A program made the position numbers and the translations under genes. A DNA stretch of 32,976 nucleotides from NCBI GenBank assembly GCA_016281405.1, contig JAEEIO010000117.1, forward strand, positions 1 to 32,976, written 5' to 3'. The DNA is from Clostridiales bacterium. Its GTDB lineage: Bacteria; Bacillota; Clostridia; Oscillospirales; RGIG5299. The notes under the pieces were generated by a model, which was not told the origin of the DNA, did not search any database, and saw only the letters and a program-made list of their open reading frames with translations. Shown piece after piece: positions 17,734 through 26,687 of this stretch. Every line of letters starts with the position of its first letter. The stretch's first letter is position 1.

Positions 17734-18168
17734 ATGTCCATCAAACAGCTTTCAACCTTTCTCGAAAACCGCCCGGGCAGACTTTGCGAAATAACCCGCG
17801 TCTTCCGCGAAAACGGCGTCGACATCAAAAGCCTCTGCATCGCCGAGACCACCCGCTACGGCGTCCTTCGCATGATCGTCGACGACGCCGAAAAGACCGC
17901 CGCCGTCTTAAAGGAAAACGGCTTCACCGCCACCATGGGCGACGTTGTCGCCGTAATGGTCGACGACGCCCCCGGCGGCTTAAACGACCTCCTCGAGCAC
18001 TTCGAGAAGGCGGGACTTTCCGTCGAGTATATGTATAGCTTCATAGGCCGCGTCGACGGAAACAAAGCCTGCATCGTCATAAAGGCCTCCTCTAACGAGA
18101 CGGCCGAGCGCGTCTGTAAGGAAAACGGCTTCGAGCTCATGACCGAAAAGGACCTCGCCAGACTTTAA
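17734..18168 (+). CDS. ACT domain-containing protein (tandem ACT)
   Basis: KQLSTFLENRPGRLCEITRVFRENGVDIKSLCIAET, then a second ACT-like half. Confidence 0.88.
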   Translation: MSIKQLSTFLENRPGRLCEITRVFRENGVDIKSLCIAETTRYGVLRMIVDDAEKTAAVLKENGFTATMGDVVAVMVDDAPGGLNDLLEHFEKAGLSVEYMYSFIGRVDGNKACIVIKASSNETAERVCKENGFELMTEKDLARL

Positions 18169-18183
18169 TTTCCCCGAAAACTC

Positions 18184-18226
18184 CAAACGACGCGTCCCGT
18201 TCTCACGGGACGCGTCTCATCGTTTG
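18184..18226. terminator. Long palindrome downstream of the ACT gene (terminator-like, T-poor)
   Basis: GACGCGTCCCGT-TCTC-ACGGGACGCGTC with additional outer pairing CAAACGA/TCGTTTG. Confidence 0.6.
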
Positions 18227-18244
18227 CGCCGTAGGCGCAATCAT

Positions 18245-18275
18245 AACTGTAAACTGTAAACTGTAAACTGTAAAC
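18245..18275. repeat. Tandem heptamer repeat (AACTGTA)x4 plus partial
   Basis: Four exact copies at 18245-18272, followed by AAC. Confidence 0.95.
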
Positions 18276-18316
18276 CCCGCTCCCGACCGCGGCGGCCTTT
18301 TCCCACGTCTCCTGCC

Positions 18317-18350
18317 TCCCCCGCCTTCCGTGGCGGGGGAAATATTTTTT
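18317..18350 (+). terminator. GC-rich hairpin followed by T-tract
   Basis: CCCCCGCC-TTCCGT-GGCGGGGG then AAATATTTTTT. Confidence 0.6.
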
Positions 18351-18382
18351 ACCGTTTCACCTCTTTTTCACCTATTTCCTTA

Positions 18383-18410
18383 TTGACTTTTTCTTTATTT
18401 TCTTTATAAT
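18383..18410 (+). promoter_or_regulatory. Predicted sigma-A promoter for the sugar isomerase gene
   Basis: TTGACT (18383-18388), 16-nt spacer, TATAAT (18405-18410). Confidence 0.6.
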
Positions 18411-18471
18411 AGTAAGTGTATAAGCGTAGGCTAACCGAATACGACAAAATTACTGTTAAGAGGTGTCATTT

Positions 18472-19515
18472 ATGTTAAAAATCGAAACTTCCGGCGCCGG
18501 CTGGTCCTCCTGCCCCGACAGATTCGTAACCGAAGGTTACCGCAAAGGCTTCACCGCCGAACAGTCTCTCGAAGAGCTCTTCAAGATTAAGGGCCTCAAC
18601 GGCTTCCCGCTCTGGTGGGGCTCCATCTCCGAAAAGTTCCCCGAAATGGTCGACGGAGCCCATATCAACGGCGGCTATATCGACCAGTCCAAATGGACCT
18701 TCGACTTCCCGAGCGTCGATTATCTCAAAGAAAAGCTCGCCGCCCACGGCGTCACCATCGGTACCGTCGCGCCCGATACCTACATGAGCCCGATATGGAA
18801 AAACGGCTCCTTCACCAACCGCGATCCCGCCATCAGACGTCTCATGATAGAGCATATGAAGATGGGCATCGACGAAGCCGCCAAGATCCCCGGCTCCGAC
18901 GTCCTTCTCTGGATGGCTCACGACGGCTACGACTATCCCTTCGAGGACGATTACCGCACCCGCTGGAACTGGCTCCTTGAAGGCATCGCCGAATGCTGCG
19001 ACCACAACAAGAACGTCAAACTCACCATAGAGTATAAGACCAAGGAACCCCGCACGAGGCAGTATATAGCCGACTACGGCAAGGCTCTCTTTATCTGCAA
19101 AGAGATAGGCGCCCCTAACCTCGGCGTCGTCGTTGACATCGGCCACTCTCTCTTCGCGGGCGAAAATCCCGCCGAAGCGGTCGACATCGTCAGCTCCTAC
19201 GGCAAACTCCACCACATCCACATGAACGACAACTACAGAAGCTGGGACGACGATCTCTATCCCGGCGCCATCCACTTCTGGGAGAACCTCGAGATGTTCT
19301 ACGTCCTCAATCAGATAGGCTATGACGGCTGGTATACCATCGACGTCTGGCCGACCAGAGTCGACGGACACAAGGTCATCCAGGAAGCGGTCGACCGCAT
19401 CCATATGTTCGACCGTCTCGCCAAAATGCTGCCGCTCAAAGAGATCAAGAGAATGCAGGCCGAAAACGACACCATCGGCATCCAGACTCTCATCCGCGAG
19501 ACCGTCATAAAGTAA
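18472..19515 (+). CDS. Sugar phosphate isomerase/epimerase-like TIM-barrel protein
   Basis: AP endonuclease 2/xylose isomerase-like motifs: LTIEYKTKEPRTRQYIADYGKALFICKEIGAPNLGVVVDIGHSLFAGENPAEAV, HHIHMNDN. ATG at 18472 after AAGAGGTG. Confidence 0.85.
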   Translation: MLKIETSGAGWSSCPDRFVTEGYRKGFTAEQSLEELFKIKGLNGFPLWWGSISEKFPEMVDGAHINGGYIDQSKWTFDFPSVDYLKEKLAAHGVTIGTVAPDTYMSPIWKNGSFTNRDPAIRRLMIEHMKMGIDEAAKIPGSDVLLWMAHDGYDYPFEDDYRTRWNWLLEGIAECCDHNKNVKLTIEYKTKEPRTRQYIADYGKALFICKEIGAPNLGVVVDIGHSLFAGENPAEAVDIVSSYGKLHHIHMNDNYRSWDDDLYPGAIHFWENLEMFYVLNQIGYDGWYTIDVWPTRVDGHKVIQEAVDRIHMFDRLAKMLPLKEIKRMQAENDTIGIQTLIRETVIK

Positions 19516-19533
19516 AATCAAACAATAATCGTA

Positions 19534-19582
19534 TCAAAAAAGCCCAAAATGTATATTTCACGTGCATTTCGGGCTTTTTTAC
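19534..19582 (+). terminator. Intergenic hairpin with T-tract between the isomerase and hydrolase genes
   Basis: AAAAAAGCCC(A)AAATG ... CATTT(C)GGGCTTTTTT. Confidence 0.65.
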
Positions 19583-19600
19583 GGAAAGGAAAGAATTGAT

Positions 19601-22600
19601 ATGGCCGAATTCAAAAAATATATCGCCACCTTCAAAAACCCGCCCAGGGAATTCCGCCCCGTCTCTATGTGGTTCTGGTGCGACGATATGCGCAAGGACG
19701 AGATAACCTTCCAGCTTGAGGAGTTCAAAAAGCAGGGCATGAACGACGTCTTCGTAAACGCCGTCTGGGGCATTGGCGTCGAGTACCTCTCGGACGAGTA
19801 TTTCGAATACGTCAAATACTGTGTCGACGAGTGCAAGCGCCTCGGTATGAACTACTGGATATACGACGAGTTCAACTGGCCCTCGGGCAACGCGGGCGGC
19901 AAACTCTTATCGAAATATCCGTGGGCCGTCGGCAAGCTCCTTAAATGCGAGCAGTTTTACGTCTGGGCGGGCAACTGCGCCGACACCATAAGCACCGGAC
20001 GTCTCGTCGCCGCGCAGATACTCCTCGTCACGCCCGACGGCTTCGACGTCATCGACATAATGGACAAGGTCAAGGTCGAGATAACCGACACGGGCGACAC
20101 CAAGGTCACCTACAGAAATCTCGAATACAACAGCCTTGTAAGAGTCCAGTATTTCTTCTCGATGCCCGACCCGCACATCCTCACGACTTCGGTCTGGTAT
20201 AAATACGCGAATTACGAGGCCGGCTACATCGACACCTTCAACGTGGAGGCTGTCAACAAGTTCCTCGAGCTCACCCACGAGAGATATAAGCAATACGTCG
20301 GCGACGAGTTCGGCAAGACCGTCAAGGGCGTTTTCACCGACGAGATATGCCTCGCTTCGCCATTCTCGATAGGCGAGAACCGCATCCCGTGGAGCGAGCA
20401 TTTCGCCGAAAAGTTCAAAAAACTCAACGGCTACGACATCGTCCCCTACCTCTACTGCCTCTTTAACGGCACCTTGAACAAGCACGACAGAAAGATAAGG
20501 AACGACTATTTCAACACCGCCAAGACCCTCTACCTCGAAAATTTCGTCAAGCCGATGTACGACTGGTGCGATAAAAACGGCATAGCCTTCACCGGCCACT
20601 TCGACGGCGAGGAGTCTCTGACCTGGCACCTCATGCAGTCTGCCGACCTCATCTCCTCCTTCAAGTATATGCACATCCCCGGCATCGACTCTATAGTCCC
20701 GCCCTTCAAGATAGACGACAAGAACTACAACGTCGCGGGCAAGGTGCTTAACTCCATAGCGAAATACTATGACCGCGACCGCACCCTCTGCGAGACCTAC
20801 ACGGGAAGCGGCTGGGACGTCCGTTTCGACACCATGAAAAGAATAGGCAACCGCCTTATGACGCTCGGCGTCAACATGATCCACTATATGGGCGCCTATT
20901 ACTCCTGGGACGGCATGCTCAAGATCGGCCCGACCTCCTATCCGCCGTCGCACGGCTATAACAACCCGATGTGGCAGCACTACGGAAAGCTCGGCGACTA
21001 TTTCGCGAGGATACAGTCGCTTTCCGCCGCCACCAAGGGCGGCTCGAAGGTCCTCTTCATGGCTCCTCTGGTGCAGGCCAAGATTGACCTTGACCTCTCG
21101 AAAAACATATTCAATTATCTTAAAGACGATTTCGCGGTCCGTTATCTCGACGAGATAATGGAAGCGACGGTCACCGCGTCCATGCGCCTCGGCGTCGACC
21201 TCGACCTCATATCCGAGGACGGCGCGCCCGATATAAAGGCAAAAGACGGCCTCATGACCTACCTCGGCCACACCTACGAATATATCATCTTCCCGGCCAT
21301 GGCTTTCATAAACAAAGAGACGGCCGAGCTTATAGCGAGACTCGACAAAGCGGGCGTCAAAATGATATTCGTAAACACCCTCCCCGTCGAAGTCATCGAC
21401 GCCGACGTCCCCGCCCTTAAGGCCGATTTCGGCGGCAAGAGCACGGTCTATGAAAACGACGACGCCTCTTACGAGGTCTTCAAAAAGAAGAACGTCTCGA
21501 TGCTCACCGTCAAGAAACGTCCGCTCGTCCTCGACGGCTACCGCGAGACGCTCGCAAAGGTCTTCAAGCCCGCCGATATAGCCCTTTCGATGAAGTCCAC
21601 GGGCAATATCTTCATAGGCCACCGCGAGAATAAGGACATCGACCTCTATTTCGTCTCGAACGACGACAACGCCTGCAACGAGATGAGAATACCCAAGAAG
21701 CTTCGCGGACTCGAGATACTCTCGCCCGACACCGGCGACCTCAAGACGGTCTATACCGACGGAAACGACATAGTGATACCCTTCGCCCCCTACGAACTCG
21801 TCGTTATAGTCAAGTCGAAGAAGGAGAGCTTCGCAAATATCGCCGACTTCGCGAAGAAGGCGGAGCCCGCCTCGGTGACCGAGCTGGAAAGCGGCTTCAC
21901 CTTCACCCCCGAGAAGGAAAACGCCCTCCGCTGCAGCTGGAAATTCAACTACAAGGGCAAATTCCTCCCCGTCAACTTCTTCTACTTCCCCGAGTGGCAG
22001 CCCAACACCCTCAATATGCCCTACGAACTCGAGTGGGATCTGAAGATAGAGTCGATGCCCGAAATGATCTTCTTCAACGCCGAGATAAAGGGCGTCAAGG
22101 AGATAACGATAAACGGCAAAAAGCTCCCCTTCGAGCGTAATATCCGTATCTGGGGCCTCAATAACTTCCGCGCGGAGGCGACCGAATACTTCAAGGAGGG
22201 CGACAACGTAGTCCGCTTCAAGGCCGTCACTCCCGACTGGGTCGGCATCCACGCGCTCCCGTTCGCCTTCATCACGGGCGACTTCCTCGTCACCCCCGAC
22301 GACGTCGTCCACGCCGTAAAGAGCCGCGCCGTAAAGCTCGGCAGCCTCGACCCGCAGGGCTATAAGTATTTCAGCGGCAACGGCAGTTATAAGGTCGTCT
22401 TCCCCGCGAGGAAGGGCAAAAAGACCTTCGTCGAGCTCGACACGAGAGAGGTCGTCGGCGTAAAGATAAACGGCGTGCTCGTAAAAGAGATTATGTGGCA
22501 GCCGCGCCGCGCCGAGATAACCAAGTTCGTGAAGAACGGCCTCAACGAGCTGGAGCTCGTCATGACCGCCACCTACGCGAACCTCCTTGCCGAACAGCCC

Positions 22601-22642
22601 GCCAACCACGGCATAAGCGGTGTGAAAATTATTACCTATTAA
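19601..22642 (+). CDS. Large glycoside hydrolase, GH106/alpha-L-rhamnosidase-like, apparently cytoplasmic
   Basis: N-terminal PPREFRPVSMWFWCDDMRKDEITFQLEEFKKQGMNDVFV and YWIYDEFNWPSGNAGG resemble GH106-type proteins. C-terminal beta-sandwich-like region. No signal peptide. RBS GGAAAGGAAAG before ATG 19601. Confidence 0.7.
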   Translation: MAEFKKYIATFKNPPREFRPVSMWFWCDDMRKDEITFQLEEFKKQGMNDVFVNAVWGIGVEYLSDEYFEYVKYCVDECKRLGMNYWIYDEFNWPSGNAGGKLLSKYPWAVGKLLKCEQFYVWAGNCADTISTGRLVAAQILLVTPDGFDVIDIMDKVKVEITDTGDTKVTYRNLEYNSLVRVQYFFSMPDPHILTTSVWYKYANYEAGYIDTFNVEAVNKFLELTHERYKQYVGDEFGKTVKGVFTDEICLASPFSIGENRIPWSEHFAEKFKKLNGYDIVPYLYCLFNGTLNKHDRKIRNDYFNTAKTLYLENFVKPMYDWCDKNGIAFTGHFDGEESLTWHLMQSADLISSFKYMHIPGIDSIVPPFKIDDKNYNVAGKVLNSIAKYYDRDRTLCETYTGSGWDVRFDTMKRIGNRLMTLGVNMIHYMGAYYSWDGMLKIGPTSYPPSHGYNNPMWQHYGKLGDYFARIQSLSAATKGGSKVLFMAPLVQAKIDLDLSKNIFNYLKDDFAVRYLDEIMEATVTASMRLGVDLDLISEDGAPDIKAKDGLMTYLGHTYEYIIFPAMAFINKETAELIARLDKAGVKMIFVNTLPVEVIDADVPALKADFGGKSTVYENDDASYEVFKKKNVSMLTVKKRPLVLDGYRETLAKVFKPADIALSMKSTGNIFIGHRENKDIDLYFVSNDDNACNEMRIPKKLRGLEILSPDTGDLKTVYTDGNDIVIPFAPYELVVIVKSKKESFANIADFAKKAEPASVTELESGFTFTPEKENALRCSWKFNYKGKFLPVNFFYFPEWQPNTLNMPYELEWDLKIESMPEMIFFNAEIKGVKEITINGKKLPFERNIRIWGLNNFRAEATEYFKEGDNVVRFKAVTPDWVGIHALPFAFITGDFLVTPDDVVHAVKSRAVKLGSLDPQGYKYFSGNGSYKVVFPARKGKKTFVELDTREVVGVKINGVLVKEIMWQPRRAEITKFVKNGLNELELVMTATYANLLAEQPANHGISGVKIITY

Positions 22643-22650
22643 TAAAATGT

Positions 22651-22684
22651 AAAAAAGCCTCCGAGTGAACGGAGGCTTTTTTTA
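22651..22684. terminator. Bidirectional terminator between convergent genes
   Basis: AAAAAAGCCTCC-GAGTGAAC-GGAGGCTTTTTTTA. Confidence 0.85.
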
Positions 22685-24676
22685 TTTGTATAATGCGAGT
22701 ATCCTCTCGCACTCCTCTTCGCTTTCCCCGACCGCCGTCACCGTCACTGACGGACGGAACCGGTCGAACCTGAGAAACGCCCTTGCCGTCCCCGTCCCCG
22801 CCGTCTCGGCCGCCGTCAGCCTCGCTACGGTTTTCGCCGCCCGCTTTGCGGGAAAACTCTCTTTTTTTATAAAATACCTCGGCGTCGCGGCGGCAAGCGA
22901 AAATACGGGTCTCAAAAGCGCCTTCGACGCCTTCATGACGGACGCTATCTGAAAAGCGGCGTCGTAAAACAAGGTCGCCTTTTCGCCGCCCCTGATTATC
23001 CTCCCGCCCGTCGCACGCTCCAGAAGCGCGTCTGCGAGCGGATAGTTTTCGGGCAGATAAAGCGTTTTTTCGGTCGCCAAAATGCAAAACGCCGCGAGCG
23101 ACGGCGTCCGCTCCTCTTTCATATATATACCTTTTTCATCCGAAAGGGAAAAGGAGACGCCGTCCGCCCCGACATAAAACGACGCGCCGCCCTCGCCGCC
23201 GAGCCGCCCCTCGTAGACTCTTCGCAGATACTCCGACTCCGAAGACACCTCGAACCCTTCCGTCGGCGCCCCGAAGGAGGCCACCTTCGCGCCGTAAATA
23301 AGCCCTGCCGCATCGGTAAGGTCTTTTACGGCGCCGCTTTCCCGCCGCGGCTCCTTCCTTTCGACCTCGTCGAAGCCGTCCGAAAATAAGGGACCGTCAG
23401 CGCAGAAATAAACTCCGCTTTCGGCCCCCACGGCGCCGCATAGGACTCTCCAAACGCACTCGGGCGCGCCTTTGATAATGACCGCCGCCGCGCCCGCCGC
23501 CGCGGCTCCGTCCGCAAAAAGGCAGGCCGACTTTACCTCCTCTTCGCCCGCGTCCGACCCGACGGCGATGACCCGCCGCCCCTTTCCCGCCTTCTTGCCG
23601 AGCGCGAAAACCTCGTCTCCCGAAAGAATAAGGCTCCCCGAGCCTACGCTTCTGAAATCGGGGACGTGAACGCCCCGCAGAATAACCTCGCCGCTTTCGG
23701 CCTCGGCGTCAAACCCGATGACCGCGTCCTCGCAAACGCGCGCTCCGTCGCCCACCGTCGCGCCGTCCAGGATTATGCCGCCGTCAATTTCGCAGTCCTT
23801 CCCGATGGTGACGCCGTCGCCTATCACCGAGTTCCTGACGGAGCTCCCGCCGCCGACCGCCGCGCCTTCGCCGAGCTGCGTAAACGGCCCGACCGCCGCG
23901 TCCGCGGCGATTTTCGCGTTTTCCGCGTAGCAGGGAGGAATTACCCCGCGCCTTTTTTTCTCACCGCCGCCGTCCTTCATAATGAAAAACGCCGCGGCCT
24001 CGCGATAAGACGGCGCGTCTTTTATAAACCGCGCCTCTTTTCCTGTGTCGAAGGCGAAGACGGCGAGCTTTTCCGCCGCCGCGCCGACCAAATCGTCGAT
24101 CCCGCCGCAGCTTTCCCCCGCGGCAAGCCCCAAAACTCGCGTTCCGAGGACGGCCGCGCCGCACCCGACGAGATCGCTGTATCCGTGATCCAAAGAAGGC
24201 GGCGCGAAAACTCCTTCGACCCTCTTCGCGCCCGAAATCGAATATACCCTGCTCTCGGGCTCGTAAGCCTCCGTCACCGCCGCCGTCACGTCTGCCGCCG
24301 CCTCCTTGTGAAAGTCGAGCATGGACTTTATCGTCGCCGCCGTCGTAACGCACCCCTCCTCGAGCAGAATAAGAGGCTCCCTGCCGTTTCTCAAAAGGGC
24401 GTCCCTGTATTCCCTCAAAAACGCGAGGGCGCTTTTTCCTTTGGGAAGAGTGAAAGACACGCGAAAGGCGCCCGACTTCCTTTTCGCAAAATAGTCCGAA
24501 AGCCCCTTGTCCTCCTCGGCAATGACCGTCGCCGCCGTCGCTCCCGCGCCCATAAGGCAAAGGAGCTGACGCTCGATAAGCGCCGTCCCCGCGAATTTGT
24601 GAAGCGAAAGCGGCCTTCTCGCCGCGATAGGCCTTAAAGCCGCCGCCGTCTTTCTTATAATAATAACGCCCGTCAT
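22682..24676 (-). CDS. Sugar nucleotidyltransferase/hexapeptide-repeat/phosphomannomutase-like chimera with apparently degenerate active sites
   Basis: N-terminal RPLSLHKFAGTALIERQL resembles NTP_transferase. Middle hexapeptide turns: AVGPFTQLGEGAAVGGGSSVRNSVIGDGVTIGKDCEIDGGIILDGATVGDGARV. C-terminal part aligns by eye with PGM/PMM domains (RRVIAVGSDA...FADGAAAAGAAAVIIKG..., LPRYF-like TPRYFIKKE). Confidence 0.7.
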   Translation of the reverse strand: MTGVIIIRKTAAALRPIAARRPLSLHKFAGTALIERQLLCLMGAGATAATVIAEEDKGLSDYFAKRKSGAFRVSFTLPKGKSALAFLREYRDALLRNGREPLILLEEGCVTTAATIKSMLDFHKEAAADVTAAVTEAYEPESRVYSISGAKRVEGVFAPPSLDHGYSDLVGCGAAVLGTRVLGLAAGESCGGIDDLVGAAAEKLAVFAFDTGKEARFIKDAPSYREAAAFFIMKDGGGEKKRRGVIPPCYAENAKIAADAAVGPFTQLGEGAAVGGGSSVRNSVIGDGVTIGKDCEIDGGIILDGATVGDGARVCEDAVIGFDAEAESGEVILRGVHVPDFRSVGSGSLILSGDEVFALGKKAGKGRRVIAVGSDAGEEEVKSACLFADGAAAAGAAAVIIKGAPECVWRVLCGAVGAESGVYFCADGPLFSDGFDEVERKEPRRESGAVKDLTDAAGLIYGAKVASFGAPTEGFEVSSESEYLRRVYEGRLGGEGGASFYVGADGVSFSLSDEKGIYMKEERTPSLAAFCILATEKTLYLPENYPLADALLERATGGRIIRGGEKATLFYDAAFQIASVMKASKALLRPVFSLAAATPRYFIKKESFPAKRAAKTVARLTAAETAGTGTARAFLRFDRFRPSVTVTAVGESEEECERILALYK

Positions 24677-24743
24677 AAAATCACCCGCATTTTTTGTTTC
24701 GGGACTATTATTGACGGCCTTCAGGCGACGTATTCGGCGCGAT

Positions 24744-24772
24744 TTGCCAAATTTTCAAAAAAAATATATAAT
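24744..24772 (+). promoter_or_regulatory. Predicted promoter for the sigma factor operon
   Basis: TTGCCA (24744-24749), 17-nt spacer, TATAAT (24767-24772). Confidence 0.55.
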
Positions 24773-24835
24773 TTATGTAAGATTTTCGTTTTTTAAACGA
24801 CTATATTATCAAACGGATCGGCGAGAGGCGAGAAT

Positions 24836-25384
24836 ATGAACGACGAAAAGCTCTTAAAACTGATTCGCGAAAACCCTGACGAGGGCGCGAAGAAGCTCAT
24901 AAGGCAATATGCGGACCTGGTTTTCGGAATTGTGAAAACCAGGCTCGACGGAGTGTGCGGCAAAACGGAGCAGAAGGATCTGACAGCAGACGTCCTGACG
25001 GACTTTCTGCAAAGCGCGGGCAAATTCAGAGGCGAGACCTCGATAAAGAATTATCTTTGCCTCATAGCCCGTAACGCCGCCGTCGACCTCTACCGCAAAA
25101 AGCTTCCCGAAACAAGCCTCGAGTCCGAAACGCTCACGCTCGATCTCAAAGCGGCGACCGACGTCGAGGCGGAGGCCGAAAGAAAGCGGCTCTTATCGGA
25201 GATCACCGACGCCGTTTTGAAGTTGGGCCACCCCGACAGCGACATCATTTTTGCCAAATACTGGTTCGGAGAAAGCACCAAAAGCGTCGCCGCGAGGCTT
25301 CGGATGACGGTTTCGGCCGTCGACACGAGGGCAGCGAGGGCGATAGCTATCATCAGAGAAAGGTTCGGAGATGAACGAAAATGA
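24836..25384 (+). CDS. RNA polymerase sigma factor, sigma-70/ECF type
   Basis: Region 2-like DVLTDFLQSAGKFRGETSIKNYLCLIARNAAVDLYRKK. Region 4-like ITDAVLKLGHPDSDIIFAKYWFGESTKSVAARLRMTVSAVDTRAARAIAIIRERF. Confidence 0.85.
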   Translation: MNDEKLLKLIRENPDEGAKKLIRQYADLVFGIVKTRLDGVCGKTEQKDLTADVLTDFLQSAGKFRGETSIKNYLCLIARNAAVDLYRKKLPETSLESETLTLDLKAATDVEAEAERKRLLSEITDAVLKLGHPDSDIIFAKYWFGESTKSVAARLRMTVSAVDTRAARAIAIIRERFGDERK

Positions 25385-26649
25385 AAACAGATCTTGAAAA
25401 GCTTTTAAGGACGGCCGACGCCGAAAGCCTCGCGCCCGCCTTAAACGCCGTAAAACACCAAAAGCTCGATAAAGAGACAAAAGCCGCCCTTACCGCGGCG
25501 GTCTCGCCCACCGTGAAGACAAAGGCTCCTGTCGAGCCGAAAGGCGTGAAAAAGCCCGCTTTTAATTTTTTAAAGCCCGCCGTGGCCATAGCCCTTTGCG
25601 CCGTCCTCGCGGCGGGGGTGGGCCTCGGCGTGGTCGGAGGACTAAAAGACGGAATAAGAAACGGAAACGGCTACGGCGGCTTGCCCGTCTCGTCGGACGT
25701 CGGCGCGACGTCGGCGACCCCGTCAATGGGCGGAACCGAGAGCGCCCCGCCGTCGTCGAATAGCGACCCGACCCAGAGCGGCACGGCGTCACAGCCGGTA
25801 AACGTGATATCCGTTGAGTTGCCGGGGTATAGCAAAAACGCGCTTGTCTATCTCGTCGGCGGTCCCGGCGACGTGATACTCGACAGCGATGCTTACGTCA
25901 TCCGCTTCGTAGGCTACGATTTTGACGCCGAGTTCGGCCCGCGTATCGATTTTATAATTAACAATAAAACAAAAAAGAATATTATGATCCATTGTGTGGA
26001 GACTTCCGTAAACGGCATTTCTCTGCCGTGCAATATGGGCCTCGACTATCCCGAAACGGGGTTTGAAATAATGGTCGGCCCCGGCGAGACTGAATTCAAC
26101 GTCTTCGCCGACAGCCAGGATCTTAATAATTACGGAATAAAGAGCGTCGCCGAGGTGGGAACGAAGATTGCAATAAGCGAGCTCGTTGCCGATTGGGAAG
26201 ACAATATCCTCGCAGTTTCGCTCGAGACGGTATGCGATAACGAGGGCGTTATAGCGAACGAGGTGGAAATGACCGAGGGCGCCGTCACAATAACGGAGGG
26301 CGACGTGGGCATATACGTCGACGAGCTCGATAATTACGGCAAATCGTTCCCGCTTTTGAAGGCGTATGTTAAAAACAACACCGCCGGGAAGATAAGAGTG
26401 ACCGCGAAAGTCTTTGATTGCGAAGCCAATACGGTCGACCTCGAGTGCGATGTGCCCGCCGGCATGACAGGTATAAGGTATTTTAGCTTCAGCAACTGGT
26501 ATCTTGACGAAAAAACGGGTGAATATTGCCGCAGAGAGGAGTCTCCCGCCCCCGCCCGGTTCAAACTTTCTTTCGTCGTTTCCGACGAAAACGGCAGCGT
26601 TCTCTTCGAAACGGAAAAAACCGCTTTCGACTTCGAAGAACTTGAATAA
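25381..26649 (+). CDS. Putative anti-sigma factor/membrane-anchored extracytoplasmic protein
   Basis: ATGA overlap with the sigma gene. Single TM segment PAVAIALCAVLAAGVGLGVVGG followed by a Ser/Thr/Pro-rich linker and a beta-rich domain. Confidence 0.65.
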   Translation: MKTDLEKLLRTADAESLAPALNAVKHQKLDKETKAALTAAVSPTVKTKAPVEPKGVKKPAFNFLKPAVAIALCAVLAAGVGLGVVGGLKDGIRNGNGYGGLPVSSDVGATSATPSMGGTESAPPSSNSDPTQSGTASQPVNVISVELPGYSKNALVYLVGGPGDVILDSDAYVIRFVGYDFDAEFGPRIDFIINNKTKKNIMIHCVETSVNGISLPCNMGLDYPETGFEIMVGPGETEFNVFADSQDLNNYGIKSVAEVGTKIAISELVADWEDNILAVSLETVCDNEGVIANEVEMTEGAVTITEGDVGIYVDELDNYGKSFPLLKAYVKNNTAGKIRVTAKVFDCEANTVDLECDVPAGMTGIRYFSFSNWYLDEKTGEYCRREESPAPARFKLSFVVSDENGSVLFETEKTAFDFEELE

Positions 26650-26687
26650 GCGTTTCCTTTCAGCCGCGACCTCCGTGGTAAAGAATT

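Noticed and set aside
18245-18275. Possible CRISPR or iteron array from the heptamer repeats
   Set aside because: The unit is only 7 bp with no spacers and no replication or cas genes nearby. It is reported only as a tandem repeat.
18475-19521. 348-aa antisense ORF opposite the sugar isomerase
   Set aside because: Codon-bias shadow ORF. The sense strand has conserved TIM-barrel motifs.
19907-22609. 900-aa minus-strand ORF antisense to the glycoside hydrolase
   Set aside because: Same codon-bias artefact. Composition rich in V, E, D, G, R with no recognisable domain, and the sense gene has an RBS and flanking terminators.
23666-24637. 323-aa plus-strand ORF opposite the NTP-transferase/PMM-like gene
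   Set aside because: Arg/Ala-rich shadow product. The minus frame has hexapeptide repeats and domain-level similarity.
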